A stretch of 64,000 nucleotides of DNA from positions 5,642,001 through 5,706,000 of the forward strand of contig OZ234498.1 in the NCBI GenBank assembly GCA_965153455.1, read 5' to 3'. Below the pieces are notes generated by a model. It had not been told where the DNA came from, ran no database searches, and worked only from the letters and a program-made list of their open reading frames with translations. Position numbers and translations under genes: made by a program. Positions 48,190 to 60,700 of the stretch are shown here, in pieces (position 1 is the first letter of the stretch; every line of letters starts with the position of its first letter). The DNA comes from Sphagnum compactum. Its lineage: Eukaryota; Bryophyta; Sphagnopsida; Sphagnales.

Positions 48190-50620
48190 GCTTTAAAATA
48201 GGATGTAACCCTTTTGGCTAGATCATTTGCTAATGGTTACATTCCTGGTTTCACATCCTTTTATGTGTACTTGGAACATGAAGATGGGCACATGCAGGAA
48301 GTGACGGAGGAGACCTGCGGTACATGGGATGATGAATGGAAGAAAAAGAATGAGGACTTTGAGGAATTCTTGGTGGAAAACAATTTTCAATAGTTCTCAA
48401 ACAAAGCGTTTCATATTTGGGACGACAATCATCAATACAAGGCATGATACAAGAGCAAATGTGGTGAATTCGACCTATGGTGACAGCCATAATTTTAAAC
48501 GGTTGTAAAAAGAACCATGCTCCCATCACTTCTTTTTGCGATGACATAAACATGTGAGTATGAACATTTTTATAAACATTTTTTTCCAATTGCATTCCCT
48601 TTCCAACAAACATCTATTTGGGTTGAATGACTAGTTGAGAGGGGCCATGATCATCATCGAAAAAAAACATGCAACAAGGTTTCTAATGGACATTACAAGG
48701 ATTGGGCAATTAAAAACTTGGATGACACGAAAGAACATTTTGGTAGCAGGTATGTAAGCTTGAATTTTGAGCTAGTTTTATTCAAATTTTGTGAGAACCA
48801 AACCATAAGATCATAAGGATTTTTTTTTGTCCAAAATTTTTATGGATGTTGTTGTGCACAATTGAAACGAGCAGCCACCAAAAAGATTGAAGAACTTGTC
48901 AATGAAGGGAAGGTGGGGGACTGATTGATCCTTGACAAGACATTAGATCCTCCTAACATCGAAGAATACATCTCCTTTTGGGAAGGAAGAGTTTTTGAAA
49001 TGACATTCATGGTGGAGATACCTAATAGAGTGAATGTTAAGTCAAAAATTTAGCACAACCATAAATGGGAGGTGCAACTTGGGTCAACGCAAATTTTGCT
49101 TTGCATGATGTACAAGTGTGTGAAATTTGTGTTGGTTTCAATGAAAAAGATCTCTACATTCCTGAAATGGTGGCAAACATGGGCACTTGGAAATAAATTA
49201 TTAAGGAATGAATGGCAACTGTCCCTCCCTTGAATGCACCTTGAAGATGGAAAATGGTACCTAAATTTGCCTGATGGCATGATGCCGAAAGAGGATGCAA
49301 CCCTCTTCAAGAAATGCAAACAAAAAATAAAGGCACAACGAAATGCCAGTTTACATGTGACACATATTTCGACAGATATAATAATAGTTCTTTTAAAAAT
49401 GAAAATGAAAGTGAAGGGAACAAATTATCATGATAGTGATAAGGTTGTGGACTCGGATAGCCTAACACAATGCACATTTTGGACTTTAGGGAATTTTGCA
49501 CGGTGTGCAATCCAGAGTCCCACACTTGTGGCACTTCAAAGCTCAAAAGTTGCGTTTATTAAACATTCATCAATTGCATGAAACCAAAATTTACTAGTTC
49601 CTAGGCCTAACCATGATACAAGCTTTGAACCTATAATTAACCTAAGAAGATGCAATTGGTATGACTATCATTTACATCAAGTATCAACAAACAAGCCTCC
49701 ATTGGATTTCAAACTCTTAACCAGATGGATAAAGGATGCCTATGTAGGGAGGGATAACACAATATGTGGGAAACCTAGTCGACGATGTGTGGACATGGTC
49801 ATCCTTGATGTAGCAGATGGCCTAAAGGTGCATGGATTAGATGAAGGTGTGCCTCCTTGGAATGCCTTTCGTCCAAAATGGTGGTTGGAACATTGTTTGA
49901 TTTCTTGGAAAACATTGTTTGCGATGATGGATGCATGTTTATCTTTTGTAGTGCCAAACTACCAAGGATGCACAAAAAGTTCATGGGCTTGGTAATAAAC
50001 AATAAAGGACATGATGAAGTGTATCACTTGAATGAACTTGTGAAGACATACACAATTATAAATTGTTTACCACAATTTGGACCCATAGAAGGGTCCATGA
50101 CTGCCATTTCAAATGTATTGGCTTTCATGAAGCCCAAAAGTCAATTTTTGTTCTCAGATGGTGCATCCTTCATAGACCCTCCATTGATGTGAAGCATTTG
50201 GATGTTCTATTCAACAACATCATGAAAAATATTATGGGAAGAAAAGAAGATGGAAAACCATGGAAGGGAAGGAAGGAAAAGAGTCTTGTGATGATGTAAC
50301 AACTAATTGAATCTTGCTACCCCGTGCACAACCACGTCTTCAATTTATCTATCAAGACAAGTTAGTCAGCAAATGATGTGTTTGTTTTGTGTTGTAGGGT
50401 TTAGCATGGGTGCAAATTGTGTCCACTGAATATTGTGTTGGTTTGTAGGTGTAACCTTTTCAACGGTGAAGGCATGTGGAAGACAATTTTTTGGTTTTGA
50501 ATCAAACATTAAAATAGTCGATGGGCTACTTCAAGAAATGGTGCGAACATTGCTACCACCAACATAAGACACCACGCCATTCTTCAAATCTAATGGCCAA
50601 TTTAAAAAATGTTTGACCAA
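48190..50620 (+). pseudogene. Decayed ParB-like / DNA N-methyltransferase-like coding region
   Basis: On the plus strand protein-like text runs for about 2.4 kb through many stops and shifts. In order: GYIPGFTSFYVYLEHEDGHM, AFHIWDDNHQYKA (compare the DGNHR..A of ParB-like domains), FYGCCCAQLKRAATKKIEEL, HLEDGKWYLNLPDGMMPKED (49234), then VDMVILDVADGLKVHG (49790) where a DPPYG catalytic motif would be expected, then FLENIVCDDGCMFIFCSAKL, and finally EDGKPW and LIESCYPVHNHVFNLS where beta-class N6-adenine methyltransferases have NPCQKP and FxGxG. The order suits a circularly permuted amino-methyltransferase, but the catalytic motif is not intact. It is probably an old mobile element gene. The reading as pseudogene is firmer than the family. 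Confidence 0.5.
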
Positions 50621-52879
50621 AAATAGGAAAGAGGTTCAGAGGTGGGTTCAAGGACTTTGAGTAGCAAGGAAATCCCATTTCATAATGTTGTCACATCCTC
50701 GTGTCATCACCATGTTGGGACCCGAACCAATAACAATTGTCTTACCTTTATATGCGAATGACATGCTGCATGGTTAAAGGTTGGAAGAGATGTTAAAATA
50801 TCGGGCCACAAATTGCATGCCTTGAACATCACACTGCGGATTGGTGGATGCATTAACAAACATTGAAGTCAAGGAATTTTGAACATTTGACTCGATGTTA
50901 AATTCATTCCAATGTAACATTCATTGTAATGTATATAAAATGCCATTAACATGCATTATAGATGAGGTTTGAAATGCACCACTCAAGGTATTTGGTTATG
51001 TTGTGATTGGATTGCAATAATAAAATTGAAGTGGGCATGGAGCCAAAAAGGTTACACCAAAGGAATTAAAATGTTATTTTGAGGGTGCATACAACAACAC
51101 ATGAATTTACATTATAATTAGTCCAAGTATTTGAAGCAAATATTGTCTATCAACATGGCATGTATTTTATCAACATCCTTGAATGGGTTTTTAATTCAAC
51201 AACAAAGTTTTGTTTTATTGAATATGCATTTCGACTTCTCTGGATACCTCTTGATGGTATATTATATAGAAGTGTGATGTGACTAGGCACTATATCAATA
51301 TGGTTGATTATTGCCAATGTTGGATGATTGTTGTACCCCTCAAGTTATGTTTACTTATTGTCGAACATACAACAAACCAATGGAATTTGGATTTTCACAA
51401 CCAACCCCTTCAATGTTCTTAAATTGATGTCGTTGTTCATTAGCGAAAAGCAATATAATTTTTTTTGAAAACTTTATATGATGTGTATATTATGTAGTCA
51501 TTGGGTTGCATTGTTGCAACTAGGTCCAATTTGTATTATTTATTTTTCATTTGGTTGAAAAAAATCGTCTTGCCCCATGTAATATGCAAAATAGTCTTGA
51601 CCCATTACTGACCACACTAGGAAAATCACAAAAAAGTTGGACCCAATTTGAAAATAAAATGTTTTATATGTAAACATCGATTTATTTGATTGGACTAGGC
51701 AAACTATGTTTACCCACATGGGTACACAACCATAAACCTATAATATGAATTTTCATTTTGAAATATTTTTTATTCCATTTACAGGGTAACATGACATGGG
51801 TGACCTTGACTTTAAAAACACTACACTAACATCATTTTTTGCATAATTGACATATACATAATTAGTGAGAAAGACGTAAATTTTCATTGGAGGATATTAG
51901 AACACTTATGTCCATCATCCAAATGTTTATGTCGTTGACGTAAAATTTTGTAAATTTGATGTAGCCATAAGTGGTGATGATACCTAATTGCGATGAAGTG
52001 AAACCAAGGTATGAAATTGGTTATGTTCGTCATCTAGAACGTACATTAATGTAGGATTTTGTAGAATGTCCATAACTGTAATTATTGACAACAGTGCCAA
52101 TTTCTTTCCATCCTACATACACCTATGTTGAAATAGGATTTTGCAAAATTGACAAAGCTAATTGGTGACGAGGGTGTTAATTTAAATGGACCGAGGCGAG
52201 GAAATGAGAAAGAATTTTTTTCATCCTACATACACCTACATCAACATAGGATTTTGCAAAATTGACGTAGCCCATAGAGGTGTGGTGGGTGCCAATTTTA
52301 GTGGAGCCACGTGAACACATAAGGGGGATAATTTCCATCAAATGTTCGTCATGTGCAACAACATAAAAAATCGAGCATGATCCCATTATAATTTCATTGT
52401 TGGGATATTTGTTCCTTTACCTTCCTTCCAATACATTTCGTTTTCATGCATACTCCATCTTGTTTTGTTTCATTTTTTCAATATTCATCTCCTACATTTA
52501 TATCCATTATATTCTCCTCCAATGAATTGCATCATTGTTTCAAATGTTTTCAAGTAATGTTCTATGTATGTGTATGAAATATTTCTTATGGAATAGTGAT
52601 TGGTATAAAGAACTTGCAATAGAAAATAAGAGATGGAAATGTTTTCATCCTTTGATGACATAAGATGAATATAAACCTGGTGATGTCACTTTGTTAATAA
52701 ATTGTAATTCTCATCATCATTTTTTATCATGTCACAAAACATATAAATTCAAACCTTCTTTTGGGAACATCAACGAATGGTTACACAAAATCTTACAACC
52801 TAGAATGACCCAAAACGGTTGTATGTTTGAATTGTTATAATTTTATTATTCTGCTATGGGGAATAACTACATGAATAAT
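50621..52879. other. AT-rich intergenic DNA with a local repeated phrase
   Basis: Between about 51860 and 52330 the words TAGGATTTTGCAAAATTGAC and ATCCTACATACACCTA recur at irregular spacing, indicating a degenerate repeat of about 110-120 bp. No gene is seen. Confidence 0.5.
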
Positions 52880-53480
52880 TACTTTGAAATAATAAAGTTA
52901 TTTCATTTGAAAAATACTCTCCCCCTCCATTGGACCTTAAGCATTTAATGCTCACACTCTTTTCCTTTTCCGCCATTATTTTGAAACTCAATTTTTTAAA
53001 AAACATTTCACATTTGTGTTTCATGAAGTAGACCCACACCTTCCTTGTGTGGTCATTAATGAAACTCACATAGTACCTACATCCTTTAATGGATTCCATC
53101 TTCATGGTCCACACATCTGAATGGATCATTTCTAAAGGTTTAGAACTTACATGAGTTGTTTTAGGTAGGAATGGATGCTTAACTTGCTTCCCCAACTAGC
53201 ATGTTTCATAAACTTTTGACATCACCTATTTTGTTCCAAATTTGGAAAGACCTCCAACAAGATTTTTTTTCTCCATCAACTTAAGACATTAAATTAACAT
53301 GGCCAACCTACTTGTGCCAAATTCCAATGTCTCCTACTCCTTTTCCATGTGTGAATTACATGGAATTCACCTTAGGCATGTTCACAACCAAGGTGAAGAT
53401 CCATCCATTACTTGTTATGGTTGGAACATGAAGTGCATATTTCATTTATAGAGAGGTGAAATTCGAGCAAGGAAACTATG
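52880..53480 (-). mobile_element. Ty1/copia retrotransposon remnant (GAG-pre-integrase and integrase start)
   Basis: Reading leftward, GIWHK.VGHVNLMS (GAG-pre-integrase) is followed by NLVGGLSKFGTK, a Cys-containing linker, and the frame 53195-52854 with KQVKHPFLPK, KPLEMIHSDVWTMKMESIKG, YYVSFINDHTRKVWVYFMKH and CLRSNGGGEYFSNE. This is the zinc-finger-to-catalytic-core junction of a copia integrase (HSDVW, then D in NDHTRK, then GGGEY). Stops interrupt the upstream part and no reverse transcriptase or LTR is visible. It is a fragment. Confidence 0.75.
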
Positions 53481-55149
53481 TCTAGGCAACGCAGGTGCAA
53501 GTGAGTTGGTTTAACATGATGTAAAGTGTATTTTTGGCTGGGGACATGACTTGGGGACATGTTTTGGGGAGGCTCATTAGTAGAACGCTTTAAAGTTCAT
53601 AAAGAAAATAATTTTTTTTTGTTCCTTCATGAATTGGCTTCTTCTTGAGATGCTTCCACAAAAAAAAGAAAAAGTTTTACAATATATTTATTTTTGACCG
53701 CTTCCTTTTCCCAAACGCAATTAGGTAATAATTATTTCATCTCTTAAGCTCTAATCAACTATAGATGAAAAAAAAATAAAATTTGTTGCCCCATTTTGAT
53801 TATTAGCATAAAATGATCCATATTATCTTTATAGTTGTGTAATTGATGGATTATTATTTTATGATGAAACATTAGAAGATTCCTACGTATTTTGAATTAT
53901 TACGACTTTATTTTTGCATGTTATGTCCTTTTCATTATGTGCAAATTATCATTGGATTTCGTTGGTTTTTAATAGCGATGCTATTTATCCAAGTATTTGG
54001 GTGGCACCGTTTGATTTTCAACAAGGTGAAAATTCTGCATTATCTTGTGCATGTTCTTGTAGTTCGAATGAGTTTACTTATTTATATTGCAATGGTTACT
54101 AACAACGTGTTGTTTTTACTATCAAAACATCTTTTTTTCAGCTATTTTTGAAAATCATTGCCAAAATAAGAGTTTTGTTTACTAATAATTGGAGGTATTT
54201 GGCGGAAACTTATGTGGGGTACCTTTTGGGTGTGGATGCTCATTCAACCTATGTACTAATCTTGTCTTATTTTTACTAAGGTGCATTATGTTTTCAAAAG
54301 TTTTATGTGGACGTTGATTCTATTTTTATTTGTATAGGGCTGATCAATATACGAATAATTAAATTTTTCGTAAATTGATGGAATACATTGCATCAATCTT
54401 GAAGCATTAACCAATTTGGTACTTCATTACAAATTTTTATGCCCATTCCAATCTTATTAATTTTTATTAGTTTCTTCTTTTTAATTGGGATTTTTTCCCT
54501 TTTGGAAACACATCAAATTATTTTATCTTTTTTTGGTTTTTTGGTGCAAATCAACAATATAAAAAAGATTTTTTTATATAAATAATAAATCGAGCAAAAA
54601 CACCTAAAGAAAGGTTGACCTGTTTTTATTAGGTTTCAAAATGTATTTCAAGGTTTAAGAAAAACAAAGCAACGTTCCATGTTAGAAAAAATAAGAAAAT
54701 CTATTTTTTAATCATATTATTAGATTTAAAAAATATTCAAAAAAATGATTTTTTACCAATTATAAGCAAAATTGACCAAAATGTATAATGAATTAGGCAC
54801 TATTTTTTAGTACTAGGTTTTTTTTGTGTTAATTTACAACAAAAGACCTGCGACTATTTCACTTTATTTCTTTATTTCTACCATTTTTTTTTTTTGGTAT
54901 TTTGTTTTGCTATATTTCTTTTGATTTTTTTAATTATAATGTATTCACCAACTTAAACGATAATGTGATTTCATTCCATAAAATCTCAACAACATGGTTT
55001 AATCATGAAGGTAGTTGGTTACTACTATGCTTATGGGAGTTATGGTGATGCATTTGAACATTCATTCAATGCTCTTTCATGCACAAACATCTACTTAAGT
55101 CGACCTTGTTCCTGTGGCAATTATGCTGGTTAGTTGCAAAATTGGAGCC
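53481..55149. other. AT-rich intergenic DNA, nothing recognised
   Basis: Low-complexity AT-rich sequence with two overlapping plus-strand frames of 62 and 77 codons near 53.9-54.1 kb, neither recognisable. Confidence 0.5.
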
Positions 55150-56410
55150 TAGGGGTGCATTAGGCTTGAAATAGACCGTACATTGGGGCTTCTGGAAAAC
55201 GCTTCGATCCTCAGGCATTTTCGACAGAAAGGGCTCGATATCTCGGTTGCCGTGAAAGATGTTGTTGGGTTTGGTTATGAAACGACACAAGAGTTGAGGA
55301 TGAAAGAACGGAATGCGACCTTTGACGGTTTCCAAGAGCTCTCGACGAATTGTATCTTGATTTACGAAGGGGTCGTAGTTGCCATCCTGTTGCACGAATT
55401 TGTTCCATCCGATCAAACCTTCGAGTATTTTGCCGCAGTGTCCCACATGTGGGAGTTCGGTGGACGCATCACCAGGACTTGTTCCCCTGAGACCAGGATG
55501 ACCATGTTTGGACATAGATTTTGTTACAACGATTGTGTCCCTGCCAGGTGAGCCTCTAAACCCTGGACGTACCATTCTCATTTTCCTGGCTTTTTCCCCT
55601 CGAGCAAGCCTTTTGATTTTTAATCTTTTTTTAGGTTCTTCAACAACCAACAGAGCAAGGAATCCCTTCTCACACACACGGCGGAAAACGTGGAGGCCTA
55701 CACCAACGCTTGGGTCGACAAGTTTTTCGATGCCAACTTACGCCCCCATTTGGCGTCTTGGCTTTGACAGCTTGAAGATGCATATTCGGAAGAGCTTTCT
55801 GAACTCAAGGCGCATCTCGGAAAAACGTCGTTCATTGCTATGGGGGTCATAAAAAATTATGTGTCCATGGCACACACGGATCGAAACATCCTACATTCTA
55901 TGATTTTTTAATTTATCCAAGGTATTATTTACTTCCCGTCTGTTTTCCTTGTTTTGCCCTTTTATCAAAAAAATTTCAAGTTTATATTGTGTTTGTGTGA
56001 ATTCTTTGCGAGGGACGTGGTGGATGCGGGGAAGTTTGTTTTCCCTGATTTTAGCCTGTACTTCCAACCTCGATCGGGGACCATGCTCCTTCTGAAATCT
56101 TCCCGGCTAAACCACTACACGGCGGTCGTCCAAAATCTTCGGCACTGCTAGTATGGGTGTGCCTTGTATGTGCGACGGTCCACTCGGATGACTTATGTCA
56201 AGAGAACTCATGGAGTAGATGGGTGATATGTTGGATTTTGCCATGCGTCGGGCGAATGTGGCACGTCGACGGGAGATTGTTGCCCCCTTCCGACTGATAA
56301 AAAAAGTGCTTCGCCTTGGAGGGAGGGCAAGAGACAGCTTGACGGCGTATTGCGCATCAAATTCTCCCTTCCTGGCATCGAGCAATGTGAAGGGGAGTAC
56401 TAAGTCTCGG
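55150..56410 (+). pseudogene. Decayed Fe(II)/2-oxoglutarate dioxygenase-like gene, copy A (TET/JBP-like candidate)
   Basis: An open exon ending RFCYNDCVPAR at 55547 splices in phase (GTGAGC...TTTTAG) to 55635, giving YTNAWVDKFFDANLRPHLAS, then SFIAMGVIKNYVSMAHTDRN. HTD (55873-55881) fits the iron-binding HxD. After a second intron (55922-56012), DAGKFVFPDFSLYFQP, GTMLLLKSSRLNHYTAV (His at 56113) and YGCALYVRRSTR follow, fitting the distal His and the oxoglutarate-binding Arg. Breaks: TGA at 55765, TAA at 55909, a one-base frame slip at the second intron, TAG at about 56149. The ~400-residue layout HxD, about 60 residues, H, about 15, R is that of 2OG oxygenases; TET/JBP membership is inferred. 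GC content is higher than in the surroundings. Confidence 0.6.
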
Positions 56411-56428
56411 TGATAATTACTGGATTGT

Positions 56429-56645
56429 AGGAATCTATCTTAGTTGACCTTGGTTGACATTTATTTTTTATTAAGAATCTATTTTAGTTTACTATGCTTG
56501 GTGAACGCCTAGTTGTAAATTTTTTTTATTGATAATCTATCTTAGTTCACTTCGCCCCGTGGACGCCTGACTATAAATATTTTTTATTAACAATCTATCT
56601 TAGTTCTCTGCGTTTGGTGGACGCCTGGCTACAAATTTTTTTTAT
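56429..56645. repeat. Left part of a ~60-bp repeat array (GGTGGACGCCT core)
   Basis: About three diverged units read TTTTTATTAAGAATCTATCT, TAGTTCAC, GCGCTTGGTGGACGCCTGGC and CAAAT. The array stops where dioxygenase copy B begins. Confidence 0.85.
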
Positions 56646-57374
56646 GCGAGACAAAAGAACCTGGTCGAAAGAAGAATTGAAACAGTCTACAGATGCTTGG
56701 ATGACTGAATTTGTGCGGACAAATCTGCGTCCGTAGCTCGCGTCGTGGCTGAGAGAGCTAGATAGCCTTTTCCCTGAGGAGTTGTCATTTGGCACGTCTC
56801 GAGTGGGAAGAAGTTGCTTCACAGCCATGGCGGTCACGGAGAACTACTAGTCCACGCCGCATGCTGACAGGGACTTGTCTGATTCCCTGATCTCGTGGTT
56901 CTTAGAAGGTGAGTGTTCTTTGTCACTTTTGTTTGTTTTAGACACTGTAAGCTTTGTGGAGAGGAAAAAAACGATTGCACACGTTCGTACTCACATTTTT
57001 TTGTTGTGAACATGGTTGGAGTTGGGCAGGAAAAGTAACATCAGGAGGGCATTTCGTGTTTCCAACGCACAAAATGTTTTTTCAGCCTAGACAGGGGACT
57101 GTCATACTCTTCCGATCTGCGTGGCTTCCACACTGCGCCATGCCCATCCGAGGGGAAGGACGGCAACTGGGTTGTGCATTGTACCTTCGGAAGCAGACAC
57201 TATCCCAATACGTAGCTCGATAAGCCAATCTGTCTCGCATCAATCGAGCTCTCAATGAATCTCTCCGAACAAAAAATTCCACTCGAAGGCGAGAGAAAGG
57301 CAAAAAGGGTCCTCTTGAAGGTGCCTTGCGCATCACCTATCGTGGCAATGACGTCCACGTCTGGGACGATTAGT
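56646..57374 (+). pseudogene. Decayed Fe(II)/2-oxoglutarate dioxygenase-like gene, copy B
   Basis: It matches copy A along its length: STDAWMTEFVRTNLRP, LASWLRELDSLFPEE, TAMAVTENY, then TPHADRDLSDSLISWFLEG with HAD at 56860-56868. A GTGAGT donor after 56908 and a CAG acceptor before 57030 join in phase. The second exon reads GKVTSGGHFVFP, FFQPRQGTVILFRSAWLPHC (His at 57131) and GEGRQLGCALYLRKQT (Arg at 57161), then a basic tail ending VHVWDD and TAG at 57372. Breaks: TAG at 56734 and 56848, TAA at about 57221. The first exon seen in copy A (before 55547) is missing here. The triad HxD...H...R is preserved better than the frame. Confidence 0.6.
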
Positions 57375-57780
57375 TCACCGTGCCCGGTGGACGCCTCACC
57401 ATAATTTTTTTAATTAAGAATCTATCTTCATTCATCGCACTCGATGAACGTTTGGTTGCAATTTTTTTAATTGATAATCTATTTTAGTTCACCGCGCCTG
57501 GTGGAAGCCTCACTGTAAATTTCTTTTATTAAGAATTTATTTTAGTTTACTGCGCTTGATGGACGCCTAACTGCAAACTTTTTTTATTAACAATCTACCT
57601 ATTTTAATTTACCGTGTTCGATGGACGCCTGGCTGCGAATTTTTTTTATTCAGAATCTATCTATGTTCCTTTACCGCGCTCGGTGGACGCCTGCTTACGA
57701 ATTGTTTTTATTAACAATCTATTTATGTTTGTTTACCGCGCCTGGTGGACGCCTACCCACAAATTTTTTAATAGAAATAT
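57375..57780. repeat. Right part of the ~60-bp repeat array
   Basis: About six or seven more units with the same GGTGGACGCCT core and TTTTTTATTAACAATCTATC phrase lie directly after copy B. Unit length varies from about 58 to 66 bp. Confidence 0.88.
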
Positions 57781-60700
57781 CGTTCGTCATTTCTCAAGAC
57801 AACACTTAATGTCTTTTTAGGGTTTCACAAACAATTTGTTTCAAAATATGATTTTATTGTCTTCTTTAGGTTTTTAAGGTTAAGGTTTTTTTTTTTTAAG
57901 TTTAGGATTAGGGTTAAGGTTTGGGTTGAATAAGATGAACATTACATACATACATACGTTTTACGTATTATACGAAGTTTTATTTGAAGTACATCTACAT
58001 ATCTCGTATAATATTATGTATGGTATTAAATACATGATTACATACCTAATTTTTGTATGAAGGTTTTGATAATGTTTTTGTGTTTCATAATATTGAAAGT
58101 TCAAATTCTTTCCCTCAAATTTTTGTAAATTATAATTGTTATAATCCAAAAAAAATTTTAAAATATTTTCTCAATGTAAACTTCTGTCTCCAACAACTTC
58201 GCAAAACTACACCGCTCACATATGAATTTGGATCGATTTGAAATGTTAATATATCATGAAAAAATTGTTTGCAATCATCTCTCAAAATTTCAGCTCATTT
58301 GACTTCATAAAATGAGAGATTTTGTTACTTTTTTTAAACTACTTTAATTAGGACCTAAACATAAAATGACTTAGAATTCTCTTTCAAAAACTCCAAACCC
58401 TTTGAAATTTTGAGAAATATTTAAAATATATGTGTTTCACATCTACTCAAAATTTCAATCCTGTTCATGATGTCACTTTCTTAAAAAAATTACTTCATCA
58501 CTAAGGCTGAAACTTTAGATATTGAAATCTTTTTCAATACATATCTGAATGGTATGAAATCTCTCCATTCTATGTAATCTTTTATTATTTTAAAAATCTC
58601 AAAGTTGTAAATCCAAAAAATTCAAACACAGGAGATATCACCAAAAACCAGATTTGACAATAATCTTCAAAAGCTCATAACTGTCACAAAACATATCTTT
58701 TTTTTTTCGAGTTTTGATAATAAAAGTGCCTTATAGTCTTCTACAGTCCCTACAAATTTCACTTCAAAATATTTTCACAGTAAATCTAGATCTCTTTTCT
58801 CTCTTTTTTAAAAAATTCTTCACATTTAAAAAATATTTATGATATTATTATAGATTTTCAAATTGTAATTTTAAACATTTTCTAGCTTTAGATTGCTTTC
58901 AACTTTCTCACTAAACAACTTAAGCTTTAATACCATGTTAATAAATAGGAAATATATCAAATGCAAATATAAATATTTATTGAAAGAAAACAAAAACATG
59001 ATGTTCACAACATGGAATATAATATTAAAAACTTTTAAAGGTTTTTATCATATTAAAAACACAAACTTGTGCATAAAATTTACTTATCATACTAAAGTAT
59101 TTACCAAGAAATCAAACAAAAAATAATAAACTAATTTAAATAAAGAAAGTTATTCAACTTAAGTTATTTTTTTCCCTCCAATAAATAATGAAAACCTAAC
59201 TAGTTGAACTTGAATTTTAAACCTCTTTGAAATTATCGTTTTTTTTCACAAATTTTAAAAATTCCACCATGCATGTTTTGTTCCCCTTAAATACTTTAAT
59301 AACTTTTTAAACAAAAAAACCCAGAAACCTTTCTTGATTCGTTTAACATTCACCCACATCCCATCCATAGTCAACATAGAAAAATAAATGAAGAGAAGAT
59401 CATGTTGAAGGTCGCGCAAATGTAAATATTTTAATTTAATTTATTTTAATTTGCATGACATGTATTATGTTTTTGAAAAAAATTAATTGAAAATATTATG
59501 AACATGATAAAGATCACATGTGTGGTGAAAATAATACTTTAAAAAAAATGGGAAAGTTATTCGTCGATAGTAACATGTTTATATACAACAATTTATAAAT
59601 TATTTAACAAAACATTACGACATTTTTTTTAATGTTCCATGTTTGTTCGAATTTTAAATTCTTAATGTTCATTAAAAATGTGCATTGTCATTAAAATTAT
59701 TTTGCATGATGGTTTTCATCCCAAAGTTTAAAGAATTTATATGAAAACGTTAAATGATTTGAAAAAAATGTCAAATTCAAATTTGAAGGGAATTATAATA
59801 AATTATTGATGATAAAAAAACATGTTCAAAAAGAGACCTCAAGCTTACGAATGTTTAATTGAAACACTTATTTTGATCAATATACATATTTTAATTTATT
59901 TTAATCTGAATGGAAAAATGCATTTTGATATTTTATTAATTGAGAATGATTTTAACCTATGGGTTTGCCTTTAAAATATTTTTTATTATAATTTGAACAT
60001 TCAATTATTTTCATAATTTTGATTTAAAGTTGAATGTCAAATTTGTGAATAGAAAATTTTCAAAAAAAGAAAATATGAACTTTATCATTTATTTTCATTA
60101 TGTAAACATTAATGGATGAAATTTTAATTACTTTTATAAATATTTTAATTTTTTTATGAACTTTAGATTAAATATATTAATTGTATAACATAATGACTAT
60201 ACCACATGTAAATAAATAGGTTAAATAGATATGTTAAATTATGTTAAATTATTTAATTAAATATATAAATAACTACCTTTATTAAAATAAAAATAAAAAT
60301 AAAAATAAAATCAATATTTCTTTTCTCAAAATAACTTTTGATTACAAACAAAAACAAACTCCCAATGTAAAATAAAAAACTTTTCATAATGGGAATAATG
60401 GTTTAACCTAAATTTTTTTTACCTTTCACAATATGTTCATAATGCATGGATTATATATTTGGGTAAATAAATACAAAATTTGTGTGAATTACAAAATATG
60501 TAATCGATCCAAATCCAAATTATTATCATTTTTGGGATCTTGTAATTTTCTAAGCCTATTTAATTACTCTGGTATTTACTTATATGGACATAATTTAGGC
60601 TTAGTTTATTAAATATGTTAAGTGGCATAATTGACTATGCTTAAATAATTTAGGCTAAATTTAGTTGTTAATTATGTTATTGAGCTTATTTTTTTGAAAT

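Noticed and set aside
48251-48613. Minus-strand frame of 120 codons
   Set aside because: It is opposite the decayed plus-strand coding region and has no family signature.
55066-55677. Minus-strand open frame of 203 codons, the longest single frame in its region
   Set aside because: The opposite strand carries the dioxygenase-like exon, which splices in phase to the next exon and ends in a motif-bearing protein. The minus frame has no recognisable motif and is best seen as its shadow.
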